This document shows positions 1 to 7,944 of a DNA stretch of 43,531 nucleotides, in pieces. The stretch comes from Acetobacteraceae bacterium (lineage in GTDB: Bacteria; Pseudomonadota; Alphaproteobacteria; Acetobacterales; Acetobacteraceae). How positions within the stretch are numbered: the stretch's first letter is position 1; each line of letters opens with the position of its first letter. The translations under genes were made by a program, and so were the position numbers. The DNA lies in contig JAKFUL010000049.1 of the NCBI GenBank assembly GCA_021732665.1, positions 1-43,531 on the forward strand, written 5' to 3'. Below the pieces are notes generated by a model. The model saw only the letters and a program-made list of their open reading frames with translations, ran no database searches and was not told the DNA's origin.

Positions 1-705
1 CCCCTGGCCGGCACCACCGCCCACCCCAATAGCGGCATGCGCAAGATCATCGCCAGGCGCCTGTCGGAGAGCAAAGCCACCATCCCGCATTTCTACGTGG
101 CGATGGACATCGAGCTCGACGCCCTGCTTGACCTGCGCGCCAAGCTGAACGCGCGCTCGCCCAAGGACGGCCCGGGCGCCTACAAGCTCTCGGTCAACGA
201 CCTGATCATCAAGGCCGCCGCCGTCACGCTGCGGCGCGTGCCCGGCGTGGCGGCGAGTTGGACCGAGGAGGCCATCCTTCGCTTCAACGACATCGACATC
301 TCGGTCGCTGTCGCCATTCCCGACGGCCTGATCACCCCGATCGTGAAATCCGCCGATACCAAGGGCCTGGCCGCGATTTCCAACGAAATGAAGGATTTGG
401 GCGCGCGGGCCAAGACCGGCAAGCTGAAGCCCGAGGAATTCCAGGGCGGCGGCTTCTCGATCTCCAATATGGGGATGTATGGGGTGAGCCATTTCGCCGC
501 CATCATCAACCCGCCGCAGGCCGGGATTCTGGCGGTGGGTGCGGGGACGCAGCGGGCGGTGGTGAAGAACGGCGCGCTGGCCATCGCGACCGTCATGACC
601 TGTCAGTTGAGCGTGGACCACCGGGTTATCGATGGCTCGCTGGCGGCGGAATGGATGGCGGCGTTCAAGGCCATCGTGGAGGATCCGCTGAGCCTGATGC
701 TTTGA
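1..705 (+). CDS. pdhC: Pyruvate dehydrogenase E2 (dihydrolipoamide acetyltransferase), C-terminal part
   Basis: Partial gene: the reading frame is already open at base 1 and 234 codons are visible, covering the catalytic acyltransferase domain. The lipoyl and E1/E3-binding regions lie outside the window. The domain opens with the E2 signature GMRKIIARRL near codons 12-21 and ends with the active-site motif DHRVIDG, catalytic His at 619-621. E2 transfers the acetyl group from lipoamide to CoA in the cytoplasmic pyruvate dehydrogenase complex. The E3 gene lies 2.1 kb downstream on the same strand, which favours pyruvate dehydrogenase over the 2-oxoglutarate enzyme, as does the sequence style. 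A branched-chain E2 is less likely. Confidence 0.93.
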   Translation, partial: PLAGTTAHPNSGMRKIIARRLSESKATIPHFYVAMDIELDALLDLRAKLNARSPKDGPGAYKLSVNDLIIKAAAVTLRRVPGVAASWTEEAILRFNDIDISVAVAIPDGLITPIVKSADTKGLAAISNEMKDLGARAKTGKLKPEEFQGGGFSISNMGMYGVSHFAAIINPPQAGILAVGAGTQRAVVKNGALAIATVMTCQLSVDHRVIDGSLAAEWMAAFKAIVEDPLSLML

Positions 706-922
706 GCGGCCGGGGGTCAGCGATCGTTGAAGCATGGCGGCCCACCGCTGTGTTGCTACGCCCCGCTATGCTGACGTCGATCCTGCGGTCGATGCCCGGC
801 TGCACCCATCTCTTCAGGTGCTACACGCCCACCGGAGCATTCCTGGACAATACCGGCCGCCGTGGCTGCCTGGTGGAACTGCCCGCGGACACCTCGCAAG
901 CGATACAGACCGCAGGTCGGAG

Positions 923-1402
923 ATGAGCGGGTTGGTGCTGCGCAATGCGATGCCGGAGGACGTGTCGCTGGTGGCTTGCTTCGTCCGCGCCCTGGCGGAT
1001 TACGAAAAGCTCGCCCATCTCGCCATCGGCACCGATGAACAATTCGCCGCCCTGCTCTTCGGCACCCCACCCCGCGCCCACGCCCTGATCGCGGAATGGG
1101 ACGGCGCCCCCATCGGCTTCGCGCTCTGGTACTTCGCCGTCTCCACCTTCGCCGCCCGCACAAAGCTCTATGTCGAAGACGTCTTCGTCACCCCCGAAGC
1201 CCGCAACCGCGGCATCGGCCGCGCCATCTTCGCCGACCTCGCCCGCCGCGCCATCGCCGCCGGCTCGGTCAGCATGGAATGGTCCGTCCTCGACTGGAAC
1301 GCCCCCTCCATCGCCTTCTACCGCTCCATCGGCGCCACGCCGCAGGAGGGCTGGACCACGCAGCGATTGACCGGCGCCGCACTCGAAGCGCTGGCGGTCT
1401 AG
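923..1402 (+). CDS. GNAT family N-acetyltransferase
   Basis: A 159-residue protein, normal length for a single GNAT domain. The acetyl-CoA pyrophosphate-binding motif is RNRGIG at residues 94-99, preceded by the beta-4 segment LYVEDVFV and followed by the C-terminal WNAPSIAFY segment typical of the family. The frame is open upstream to 734, but ATG 923 is preferred because similarity to the fold begins there and a purine-rich GGTCGGAG lies just upstream. It probably transfers an acetyl group to an amine of a small molecule or polyamine; diamine acetyltransferases have this general form, but the substrate cannot be told from sequence. It sits between pyruvate dehydrogenase genes and ends 11 bases before the next gene. 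Confidence 0.85.
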   Translation: MSGLVLRNAMPEDVSLVACFVRALADYEKLAHLAIGTDEQFAALLFGTPPRAHALIAEWDGAPIGFALWYFAVSTFAARTKLYVEDVFVTPEARNRGIGRAIFADLARRAIAAGSVSMEWSVLDWNAPSIAFYRSIGATPQEGWTTQRLTGAALEALAV

Positions 1403-1413
1403 GCGGCAGGCGG

Positions 1414-2808
1414 ATGGGCAAAAGCAATCCGGTCTGGCTCGGCGCCGCCGTCTTCCTGATCTGCCTGGCGGGCGCCTGGCTGAGCCTGCGCGGGGTTCGA
1501 CCCTACCCGCTCACGGATTTCGACCAGATCTTCTACATCAGCATTGCCTGGCAGTGGCTGGAGTTCGGCGTGTTCGGCAATGGTATTTTCGGGGGCGACC
1601 CAGGCAGTCTGCTCCCGCCACCACCGGGCATGTTCCTGGGGCCGCTCTACCCGGCCATCGTGGCCGCCGGCATGTGGCTCGACGCGCCGTTTCGTGAGGC
1701 CGCGGCTTGTGTGGTGGCCGGGCTGGGGAGCGCGGAGCCCGCGAATTGCGCCCGCATCTCCGGCCCCATGCGGCTGTTCCATGCGGCGTTTCTGGCAGCG
1801 GGACTGAGTTTTCTCTTCCTGGCCTCGCAGCGCCTGACCGGACGGCTGTGGGCGGCGCTGCTCTCGGTGCTGATGGCAGTGCCGGCGCTGCTCGTGTACC
1901 GGCGGCTGTTCGGCTACGTGATGACCGAGAGCCTGGGCTTCATGCTGTTCGGCGGCGTCGCCTGGGGCGTGGTGATGGTGATGCAACGCGGCAGGGTGGG
2001 AATGGCGCTGGGCTGCGGCCTCCTGTTGGGGCTTCTCGTGCTGGTGCGGCCCAGCCACATCATCCTGGTGCCCTGCCTGATGGTGCTGTTCGCCGCAACC
2101 GGGCTCCGGGCCGGGGTACGCCGTGCGATCCTGCCGGCCTGTCTTCTCCTGGGCTACCTTGCCGTAACCTTGCCATGGGCCGCCCGCAACGCCGTCCAGG
2201 TCGGTCACTTCGGGCTGTCGCAGGGTTACGGCGCCGCCGTGCTGATGGAGCGTGTGACCTACAACCGCATGACGGGCAGGGAATGGGCGCTGGGCTGGAT
2301 CTACGACCTGCCCGATTTCGGTGACGCGCTGGCACGGCGGCTGGCGGGCGATGCCGCCATCGCCCGGCTCGACTGGGCACGCGCTGGAAGTCTGTACGAT
2401 CAGGGGACACAGCGTCGCGCCGAGGCGTTCGGCGATTACCGCGGCATGCTGCCCAGCACGGGCGAGATGCTGCGCGAGATGGCCGCCGACCCGCTCTGGC
2501 ATGGCATGGTCACGCTGTCATTCATCTGGCGCGGATTCTGGGTTGGTCAGTACTGGATGTTTGGCGTGCTGCTGGCCCTGCCCTTGGCGATGGGGGCGAT
2601 GCGCCGCAGCATCTCACCTGGCGCTGTGCTGGCCTATGCGGCATTGCCTATACTGATGCTGGTGGCGCATGCCGGCGCCAGCATCAATCAGGTTCGCTAT
2701 AATCTGGCTCTGATCTATCCGGGCGGCCTGGTCTTGGCCTTCGCCGCCATGGGGTTGGCGCAGGGCCTGGATCGTTTTCGAAGCCGCCAGCGCGCGGGAA
2801 GGAGTTGA
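1414..2808 (+). CDS. Multi-pass membrane protein, ArnT/PMT-like glycosyltransferase candidate
   Basis: A 464-residue protein with about ten hydrophobic segments. The first is residues 8-25. The following loop contains the acidic DFDQIFY motif, in the position where GT-C glycosyltransferases (ArnT, PMT) carry their first-loop acidic residues. Such enzymes move sugars from polyprenyl phosphate donors to lipids or proteins at the periplasmic face. That role is inferred from topology and this one motif, so a generic integral membrane protein is possible. ATG 1414 is 11 bases after the acetyltransferase stop and follows GGCGGCAGG. The gene ends 2 bases before the ATG of the dihydrolipoyl dehydrogenase gene, so they are probably co-transcribed. 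Confidence 0.6.
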   Translation: MGKSNPVWLGAAVFLICLAGAWLSLRGVRPYPLTDFDQIFYISIAWQWLEFGVFGNGIFGGDPGSLLPPPPGMFLGPLYPAIVAAGMWLDAPFREAAACVVAGLGSAEPANCARISGPMRLFHAAFLAAGLSFLFLASQRLTGRLWAALLSVLMAVPALLVYRRLFGYVMTESLGFMLFGGVAWGVVMVMQRGRVGMALGCGLLLGLLVLVRPSHIILVPCLMVLFAATGLRAGVRRAILPACLLLGYLAVTLPWAARNAVQVGHFGLSQGYGAAVLMERVTYNRMTGREWALGWIYDLPDFGDALARRLAGDAAIARLDWARAGSLYDQGTQRRAEAFGDYRGMLPSTGEMLREMAADPLWHGMVTLSFIWRGFWVGQYWMFGVLLALPLAMGAMRRSISPGAVLAYAALPILMLVAHAGASINQVRYNLALIYPGGLVLAFAAMGLAQGLDRFRSRQRAGRS

Positions 2809-2810
2809 GC

Positions 2811-4205
2811 ATGGCCGACACATTCGACCTCATCGTGGTGGGCGGCGGCCCTGGCGGCTATGTCGCCGCCATCCGCGCGTCGCAGCTCAAGATGAAGGTG
2901 GCGCTGGTCGAGCGCGAAAACCTCGGCGGCATCTGCCTGAACTGGGGCTGCATCCCGACCAAGGCGCTGCTCCGCGCCTCCGAGATCAACCATCTGCTGC
3001 ACGACCTCGACGCCTATGGCTTCGCCGCCGACAATATCCGCTTCGATTTCCAGAAGGTGGTGAAGCGTTCCCGTGGTGTCGCGGCGCAGCTTTCCGGCGG
3101 CGTGAAGCACCTGATGAAGAAGAACAAGATTTTCGTAGCCGACGGTCACGCTAGATTGGCCGGCCCCGGTAAGATCATCGTCGAGAAGGACGGCAAGACG
3201 GTCAACGAACTTGCCGCCAAGCACATCATCCTCGCCACCGGCGCCCGCGCCCGTGTGATCCCGGGGATGGAGCCGGACGGCAAGCTGATCTGGTCCTATC
3301 GCGAGGCGATGGTGCCCGCCGCCATGCCGAAATCGCTGATCGTCGTGGGCTCCGGCGCCATCGGCAGCGAATTCGCCTCCTTTTACCAGAACATGGGCGC
3401 CAAGGTGACGCTGGTGGAGGTGATGGACCGCATCCTGCCGGTGGAAGACGCGGAAATCTCCGCCTTCGTGCAAAAAGCCTTCGTGAAGCAGGGCATGGCG
3501 ATCATGACCGGCGCCCGCGTCCAGGGCGTGCGCAAAGGCGCCGACAGCGTCACCGCCGTCATCGAGGCGGGTGGAAAAGTCCAGGAGATCACCGCCGACC
3601 GGCTGATCTCCGCCGTCGGCATCGTCGGCAATGTGGAAAATCTCGGCCTGGAAGGCACGAAGATCGTCGTCGACCGCACCCATGTCGTGACCGACCCCAT
3701 GGGCCGCACCGGCGAGGCGGGCATCTACGCCATAGGCGACCTCACCGGCGCCCCCTGGCTGGCCCACAAGGCGTCGCACGAGGCGACGATCTGCGTGGAA
3801 AACATCGCCGGCCTCCACCCCCATGCCATGGACATCCTCAACATCCCCGGCTGCACCTATTGCCGCCCGCAGGTCGCCTCGGTGGGGCTGACCGAGGCCG
3901 CGGCTAAGGCAAAGGGCCATGAGGTGCGCGTCGGCCGCTTCCCCTTCATCGGCAATGGCAAGGCGATCGCGATGGGCGAGCCCGAGGGCCTGGTGAAGAC
4001 CGTCTTCGATGCGAAAACCGGCGAGTTGCTCGGCGCCCATATGGTGGGGCCGGAGGTGACGGAAATGATCCAGGGCTACGCCATCGCCCGCACGATGGAA
4101 TCGACCGAGGCGGAACTCATGCACACCGTCTTCCCGCACCCGACGGTGAGCGAGACGATGCATGAAAGCGTGCTGGATGCTTATGGGCGGGTGATCCACA
4201 TCTGA
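2811..4205 (+). CDS. lpdA: Dihydrolipoyl dehydrogenase (E3)
   Basis: A 464-residue flavoprotein disulfide reductase that reoxidises dihydrolipoamide with NAD+ in 2-oxoacid dehydrogenase complexes. The FAD-binding GGGPGG is at residues 11-16, the redox-active disulfide is C42/C47 within GGICLNWGCIPTK, a second Rossmann motif (VVGSGAIGSEF, about 178-188) binds NAD, and the C-terminal catalytic pair is H443/E448 in HPTVSE. ATG 2811 is chosen because a strong ribosome site, GGAAGGAG (2797-2804), ends six bases upstream. The in-frame TTG at 2805 is too close to that site. Full length and intact. Confidence 0.97.
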   Translation: MADTFDLIVVGGGPGGYVAAIRASQLKMKVALVERENLGGICLNWGCIPTKALLRASEINHLLHDLDAYGFAADNIRFDFQKVVKRSRGVAAQLSGGVKHLMKKNKIFVADGHARLAGPGKIIVEKDGKTVNELAAKHIILATGARARVIPGMEPDGKLIWSYREAMVPAAMPKSLIVVGSGAIGSEFASFYQNMGAKVTLVEVMDRILPVEDAEISAFVQKAFVKQGMAIMTGARVQGVRKGADSVTAVIEAGGKVQEITADRLISAVGIVGNVENLGLEGTKIVVDRTHVVTDPMGRTGEAGIYAIGDLTGAPWLAHKASHEATICVENIAGLHPHAMDILNIPGCTYCRPQVASVGLTEAAAKAKGHEVRVGRFPFIGNGKAIAMGEPEGLVKTVFDAKTGELLGAHMVGPEVTEMIQGYAIARTMESTEAELMHTVFPHPTVSETMHESVLDAYGRVIHI

Positions 4206-4224
4206 GGTGATGCGCTGTCACCTC
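4204..4224. terminator. Possible hairpin between convergent genes
   Basis: Seven-base arms GAGGTGA (4204-4210) and TCACCTC (4218-4224) flank a seven-base loop. They lie at the stop of lpdA, in the 45-base gap before the convergent tssG end. No T-run follows on either strand, so it would be an atypical terminator. The position between convergent genes is the main support. Confidence 0.35.
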
Positions 4225-4250
4225 CTGCCGGGAATGCGCGGCGGGTGGCG

Positions 4251-5246
4251 TTACAGCCAAAGCGAGACATTCGCCTGGCCGGCCTGCGGGCGCCGCAGCC
4301 AGGCGGAACGTCCGAGCCGCGGCGTCAGCGGCGATTCGCGGCGGCCCAGACGCAGCCGCGGCACCGCCTCCTCCGCCAGCGAAACCTCGACATGCACCGT
4401 GACCCCGCCATGCAGGTATTGCTCTGCGATGCCGGCCAGCGTGACGGCGAGTTCGGCCTTGTAGCGCGGCGGCGCTTCCAGCAACGCCGCTGCCAACGGC
4501 ACCTGGCAGGGCCCGATGCGCAGCGAAACCGCCCCTGCGCGGTCCCACACCTGCCGGCCAAGCAGATGCCCGCCCAGGCCCAGCCGGCATCTGGCCGGGG
4601 CCGGAAGAGTGAGCCAGCGCCCATGATAAGGCGTCACCGCGACCGGCACGCCCAGCAGCTCAGACACCAGCGCCCCCAAACCCTCCAGGCCGCGTGTCCC
4701 CGGCTGCAGAACAGCGGCGAAACCCCGCAGGTCGGGGTCACGGGCAGGCTCGGTCGCGGTGCCGATCAGCGCCCGCAGCGCCAGCGCGGCGCCATCGGGA
4801 TCGTCACGCTCCTCCCGCACCGCGAAGCTTCCCGCCTCCCAGACCGCCTGGCTGAGCTCGCCCAGACGCTGCTCGAACACGCCCAGCAGCAGCAGGAAGC
4901 CATCGTCATCGGCCGGCTCCGTCCCAGCGGAGGCGGCGGCCGCGGCATCGCGATAGGCGTTGGGCAGGCTGCCGGTCGCACCGGTCAGGGCATCGACAGG
5001 CGTGGTCACACCGGGCCTGCCATCGGGCGTCACGGCAAAAGCGGCGACCTCCGCGGCGGGGAAATCCATGCTCGTGTTGCCACGCAAGACGAAGGGGGCG
5101 GGCGCCCCGGGCCCGTTGCCCCCCGTCCCATGCAGCCGCCGCAGCAGCCGCAGCATCTGGCGCAGCGCGAAGCGCTCGGGCACCGCCGCGATGGCGTCCC
5201 CGAGGCGGGTCACAACAGCGGGCGAAGGCCGATCCGGGGTGTCCAT
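4251..5246 (-). CDS. tssG: T6SS baseplate protein TssG
   Basis: A 331-residue protein of the TssG/ImpH/VasB family. The N-terminal segment (RFALRQMLRLLRRLHG, about residues 24-39) matches the family's opening helix, followed by FVLRGNTSMDFPAAEV, the usual strand-rich segment that contacts TssF. Length is close to the family norm. TssG combines with TssF and TssE to form the cytoplasmic wedge of the baseplate, which TssK links to the envelope complex. The start overlaps the end of tssF by 37 bases, and the order tssE-tssF-tssG is the conserved one. It is the last gene of the - strand operon. Confidence 0.88.
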   Translation of the reverse strand: MDTPDRPSPAVVTRLGDAIAAVPERFALRQMLRLLRRLHGTGGNGPGAPAPFVLRGNTSMDFPAAEVAAFAVTPDGRPGVTTPVDALTGATGSLPNAYRDAAAAASAGTEPADDDGFLLLLGVFEQRLGELSQAVWEAGSFAVREERDDPDGAALALRALIGTATEPARDPDLRGFAAVLQPGTRGLEGLGALVSELLGVPVAVTPYHGRWLTLPAPARCRLGLGGHLLGRQVWDRAGAVSLRIGPCQVPLAAALLEAPPRYKAELAVTLAGIAEQYLHGGVTVHVEVSLAEEAVPRLRLGRRESPLTPRLGRSAWLRRPQAGQANVSLWL

Positions 5247-7123
5247 TCCATCAGCCTTTCCGAGCGTTGCGGTGACGCCACCAGCAGTCGCGTAAAACTA
5301 TTGGCGCCCGCGAAAGCCGCCAGGAAGCGGTCCAGCACGGCGGAAAACAGGAAGGCCATGCCTGGCACCAGCTGGGCTTCATCGAGCGTGACCTCCACTT
5401 CCGTGCCGGTGACGACGGCGCGGCGCAAGGCATTGCCGATGCCCAGGGTGGCGGGGCGGGCCAGGAGGCCGGTCACGGCTTCGATCTGACGCGCGATCTC
5501 CAGGCCCAGCTGCGGATCGCCGGCGCCGTCGGGCAGGTTGTAGACGGCCAGCAACGCGCGCAGCGCGCCCGGCCCCTCGGCCACCAGGGAGCGGCGATTG
5601 GCGGCGAGATGCGACACCAGGCGCCATCGCTCCGCCCCACCCTGCGCGAGGCGGAGCGGCGGCGCCATCGGCCCCAGTCGGCGCCCGACAAGTGTCGCCA
5701 CGCCGTCGAGCGTGAAATCGGCCACGGTGCTCACCGCCGGCAGCCAGCGCGGGATGTCGCGGTTGCTGGCGAGCACCCTTGGCAGCAGCACGCCGTCGAC
5801 GACGGTCGCGGTGGAAAGCGTCTTGTCCAGAATCGCGAGACGCACCTGCTCGCCCCCATCATCAGCCGAGCCGCGGGTGCTGGAGAAGTAGAGCTCCTCC
5901 GCCTCAGGCGGCGGCGCCAGGCCGGGAATGCCCAGGCCATAGCGATGCCGGGCCAGCACCGGCGCCAGCTCCCGCCGTCCCATGCGCCCGCCCCGGCCGA
6001 CCAGAGCCAGCCCCTCCACGGCATGCACCTCGAAACCCCGGGGCCGGCGCTGATCGACCACCACCGCATGGTCGGTGGCTTCATGTGTCAGCCGGATCGG
6101 CTCGGCGTCGCAGCTGAAGAGATTGACGGCCGGCGTGCAGTTGAGGCGAAAAAGCGCCGGTCCGACATCGCGCGCCAGCAGGTCGACGCCGCGGCGGCGA
6201 TCGCTGGTCCGGAACTCGATGCCCAGCTCGATATCGCCGCCCAGCCCGTCCAGCGCGGGGTCGAGACCGACGATGTCCAGGAAGAGGAACTTCGTCGGAA
6301 AGGTGAAATACTCCAGCAGCAGGCGGTGGCCATGCAGGCTGTCCGGCACCGCCTGAAGCAGGGCTTCCTCCGGCTCGAAGCCGACTGGGGCGATCTGCAC
6401 GGGCTGCGCCGTCGACATCCAGTCGCCCTGTGCCGGGGCCCCGCCGCGCCTTATGCCGGCGGCCACGCAGGCGCGCCCCATGATCAGCTCATAAAGGCTG
6501 AAGGCCGCCTGCGAATCGCCGTGCAGGTGCAGCCTGAGCCGGGTAAGGCCCAGGCCGGCGAAGCCTGCCTGCCCCTCGACGGAGAGACGAAGGCGCAGCC
6601 GCGCATCGGCGCTTTCCGCCATGGCGCCCGGGCCGCCGGGCTGAATCGAGCGCAGCTCCGCCTCCAGCACGGCGATGGGTGCAACCTCCACCGGATAGAC
6701 CGTGCGGAAGCGGCAGGCGAGGCCGCGCAGCTCGCCGGCGTCCGGGCTGTTCAGCGGCGGCGCGATCAGCATGGTCCCCGCCGGTACCGGCGTGACGCGC
6801 GGATCGGTCCCGCCACCGCCGGCCGTGCTGGCCGGCTCCAGTTGCACGATGCTGCGTGCCGGGATGGGGCGCACGAGTTGCGGGAAGACCTCATCGAGCA
6901 GGGTGCGGGCGATCTCGCCGCCGCCTTCGTCCAGGCGGCGGTGCAGCCGGGCCGCGATCAGCGCGAAGCCTTGCAGCAGCCGCTCGACATGCGGATCGGC
7001 GCTGCCTTCCGCCCCCAGTTCCAGCCTGCCGGCGAGTTTGGGGTTTTGCCGGCGCAGCGCGGCGCCGGCATCGCGCAATTGCCGCAATTCCCGTTCGTAA
7101 TATGGCAGCAGCAGGTCGCTCAT
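5210..7123 (-). CDS. tssF: T6SS baseplate protein TssF
   Basis: A 637-residue protein of the TssF/ImpG/VasA family. The opening MSDLLLPYYERELRQLR is the family signature. The following ELGAEGSADPHVERLLQGFA and FPQLVRPIPARS segments also fit, as does the full-length size of about 600 residues. TssF is the main wedge scaffold, resembling phage T4 gp6/gp7. The start codon overlaps the tssE stop in an ATGA tetranucleotide, so the two are translationally coupled. No disruption is seen. Confidence 0.94.
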   Translation of the reverse strand: MSDLLLPYYERELRQLRDAGAALRRQNPKLAGRLELGAEGSADPHVERLLQGFALIAARLHRRLDEGGGEIARTLLDEVFPQLVRPIPARSIVQLEPASTAGGGGTDPRVTPVPAGTMLIAPPLNSPDAGELRGLACRFRTVYPVEVAPIAVLEAELRSIQPGGPGAMAESADARLRLRLSVEGQAGFAGLGLTRLRLHLHGDSQAAFSLYELIMGRACVAAGIRRGGAPAQGDWMSTAQPVQIAPVGFEPEEALLQAVPDSLHGHRLLLEYFTFPTKFLFLDIVGLDPALDGLGGDIELGIEFRTSDRRRGVDLLARDVGPALFRLNCTPAVNLFSCDAEPIRLTHEATDHAVVVDQRRPRGFEVHAVEGLALVGRGGRMGRRELAPVLARHRYGLGIPGLAPPPEAEELYFSSTRGSADDGGEQVRLAILDKTLSTATVVDGVLLPRVLASNRDIPRWLPAVSTVADFTLDGVATLVGRRLGPMAPPLRLAQGGAERWRLVSHLAANRRSLVAEGPGALRALLAVYNLPDGAGDPQLGLEIARQIEAVTGLLARPATLGIGNALRRAVVTGTEVEVTLDEAQLVPGMAFLFSAVLDRFLAAFAGANSFTRLLVASPQRSERLMEWTPRIGLRPLL

Positions 7124-7590
7124 GACGCGGGCTCGCAGCGGAGGTTGGTGAGGTTGCGGCCGCGGTCGAGCTGCGCGCGGATGGCGAGCGGCCGGGCGGC
7201 CTGCGCGCCGCGCAGCGACGCCCGCAACTCGACGACGAGGGCCAGCGAGGGGGCAAGCCGGACGTTGAGCAGCAGGACATTGTCCAGCCGCGGCTCGCAG
7301 CGGCGGATGGCGCTGAGCACGGCATTGCCGATGGCGGCGCGGCCGCGCGGGGTTTCCGGGTCATGCATGCCAAGGTCGGGCATGCCGTAGCCCAGGATGC
7401 TGTCGGCCAGGCCCTGGCGGGCAAGGGTTTCGGGCTCATAGGGCGCGCGGGTGCGCAGCAGGGTGGCAATGCTGGCGGAGAGGGCCGTCATCGCCGCCGC
7501 CGAGGCATGGCGGCTACCGGCCGCCGCGGCGCCGGGCCTGCCGGCATAGGGGCCGGCGAGCCAGTCATCGAAATCCGCTATGCCGTTCAA
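7120..7590 (-). CDS. tssE: T6SS baseplate protein TssE (gp25-like)
   Basis: A 156-residue protein with the gp25/TssE fold. Family features include the early SILGYGMPDLG region (about 66-76), the central ESxxxR-like helix region around AIRRCEPRLDNV, and a C-terminal beta-strand with LRAQL-type spacing. TssE joins the baseplate wedge and seeds sheath polymerisation. The proposed start is TTG at 7590: AAGGAA sits about seven bases upstream, and the next ATG (codon 34) would remove part of the N-terminal helix. The first 35 residues are Gly/Ala-rich and may be poorly conserved. The stop overlaps the tssF start. Confidence 0.85.
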   Translation of the reverse strand: MNGIADFDDWLAGPYAGRPGAAAAGSRHASAAAMTALSASIATLLRTRAPYEPETLARQGLADSILGYGMPDLGMHDPETPRGRAAIGNAVLSAIRRCEPRLDNVLLLNVRLAPSLALVVELRASLRGAQAARPLAIRAQLDRGRNLTNLRCEPAS

Positions 7591-7623
7591 TGGCTATTCC
7601 TTTGTCGATTGCGATGGCCATCA

Positions 7624-7944
7624 TCATCCCAGTCTTATGGTGCCGTCCCAGAATTCCGCTGCCCGCATGATGAAGTTCTGGATTTCGCTCTTCTCTGTCG
7701 CGCTCACCGGCTGGGTCCCGTTGACGTCGACCCACTCCAACGCTTCGCTGATATAGATCACCACGCCGGCGTCACCTTGATTGATGGTCGACTCGCAGGA
7801 AATGAAAACGAACCGGCCACGGAACCGCACATAGACCAGTGTCCGGTTCGAGCGCGAAAATTCACATTCTCCATCCGCGGTAAGAACCCGGTTTGGCCCG
7901 AGGCTCCACAATGCAGAGGTGGCACTAATCACGGATGTCATCAT
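7624..7944 (-). CDS. Small protein, likely immunity protein to the upstream toxin
   Basis: A 106-residue protein with no family I can name. It begins at ATG 7944 and overlaps the toxin gene stop in ATGA, so toxin and small protein are translationally coupled. It is predicted to be mostly beta strands (RTLVYVRFRGRFVFISC, then VVIYISEALEWV) with a C-terminal helix (EKSEIQNFIMRAAEFW). It has no signal peptide, so it should be cytoplasmic, where an NAD-degrading toxin would act. Size, position and coupling are those of cognate immunity genes in polymorphic toxin loci. Base composition here is clearly less GC-rich than in the baseplate genes, consistent with exchange of toxin-immunity cassettes. 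The function is inferred from context only. Confidence 0.6.
   Translation of the reverse strand: MMTSVISATSALWSLGPNRVLTADGECEFSRSNRTLVYVRFRGRFVFISCESTINQGDAGVVIYISEALEWVDVNGTQPVSATEKSEIQNFIMRAAEFWDGTIRLG

Noticed and set aside
2715..4199. A 494-codon open frame antisense to lpdA
   Set aside because: His/Asp/Gly-rich mirror of a highly conserved enzyme gene; no independent features.
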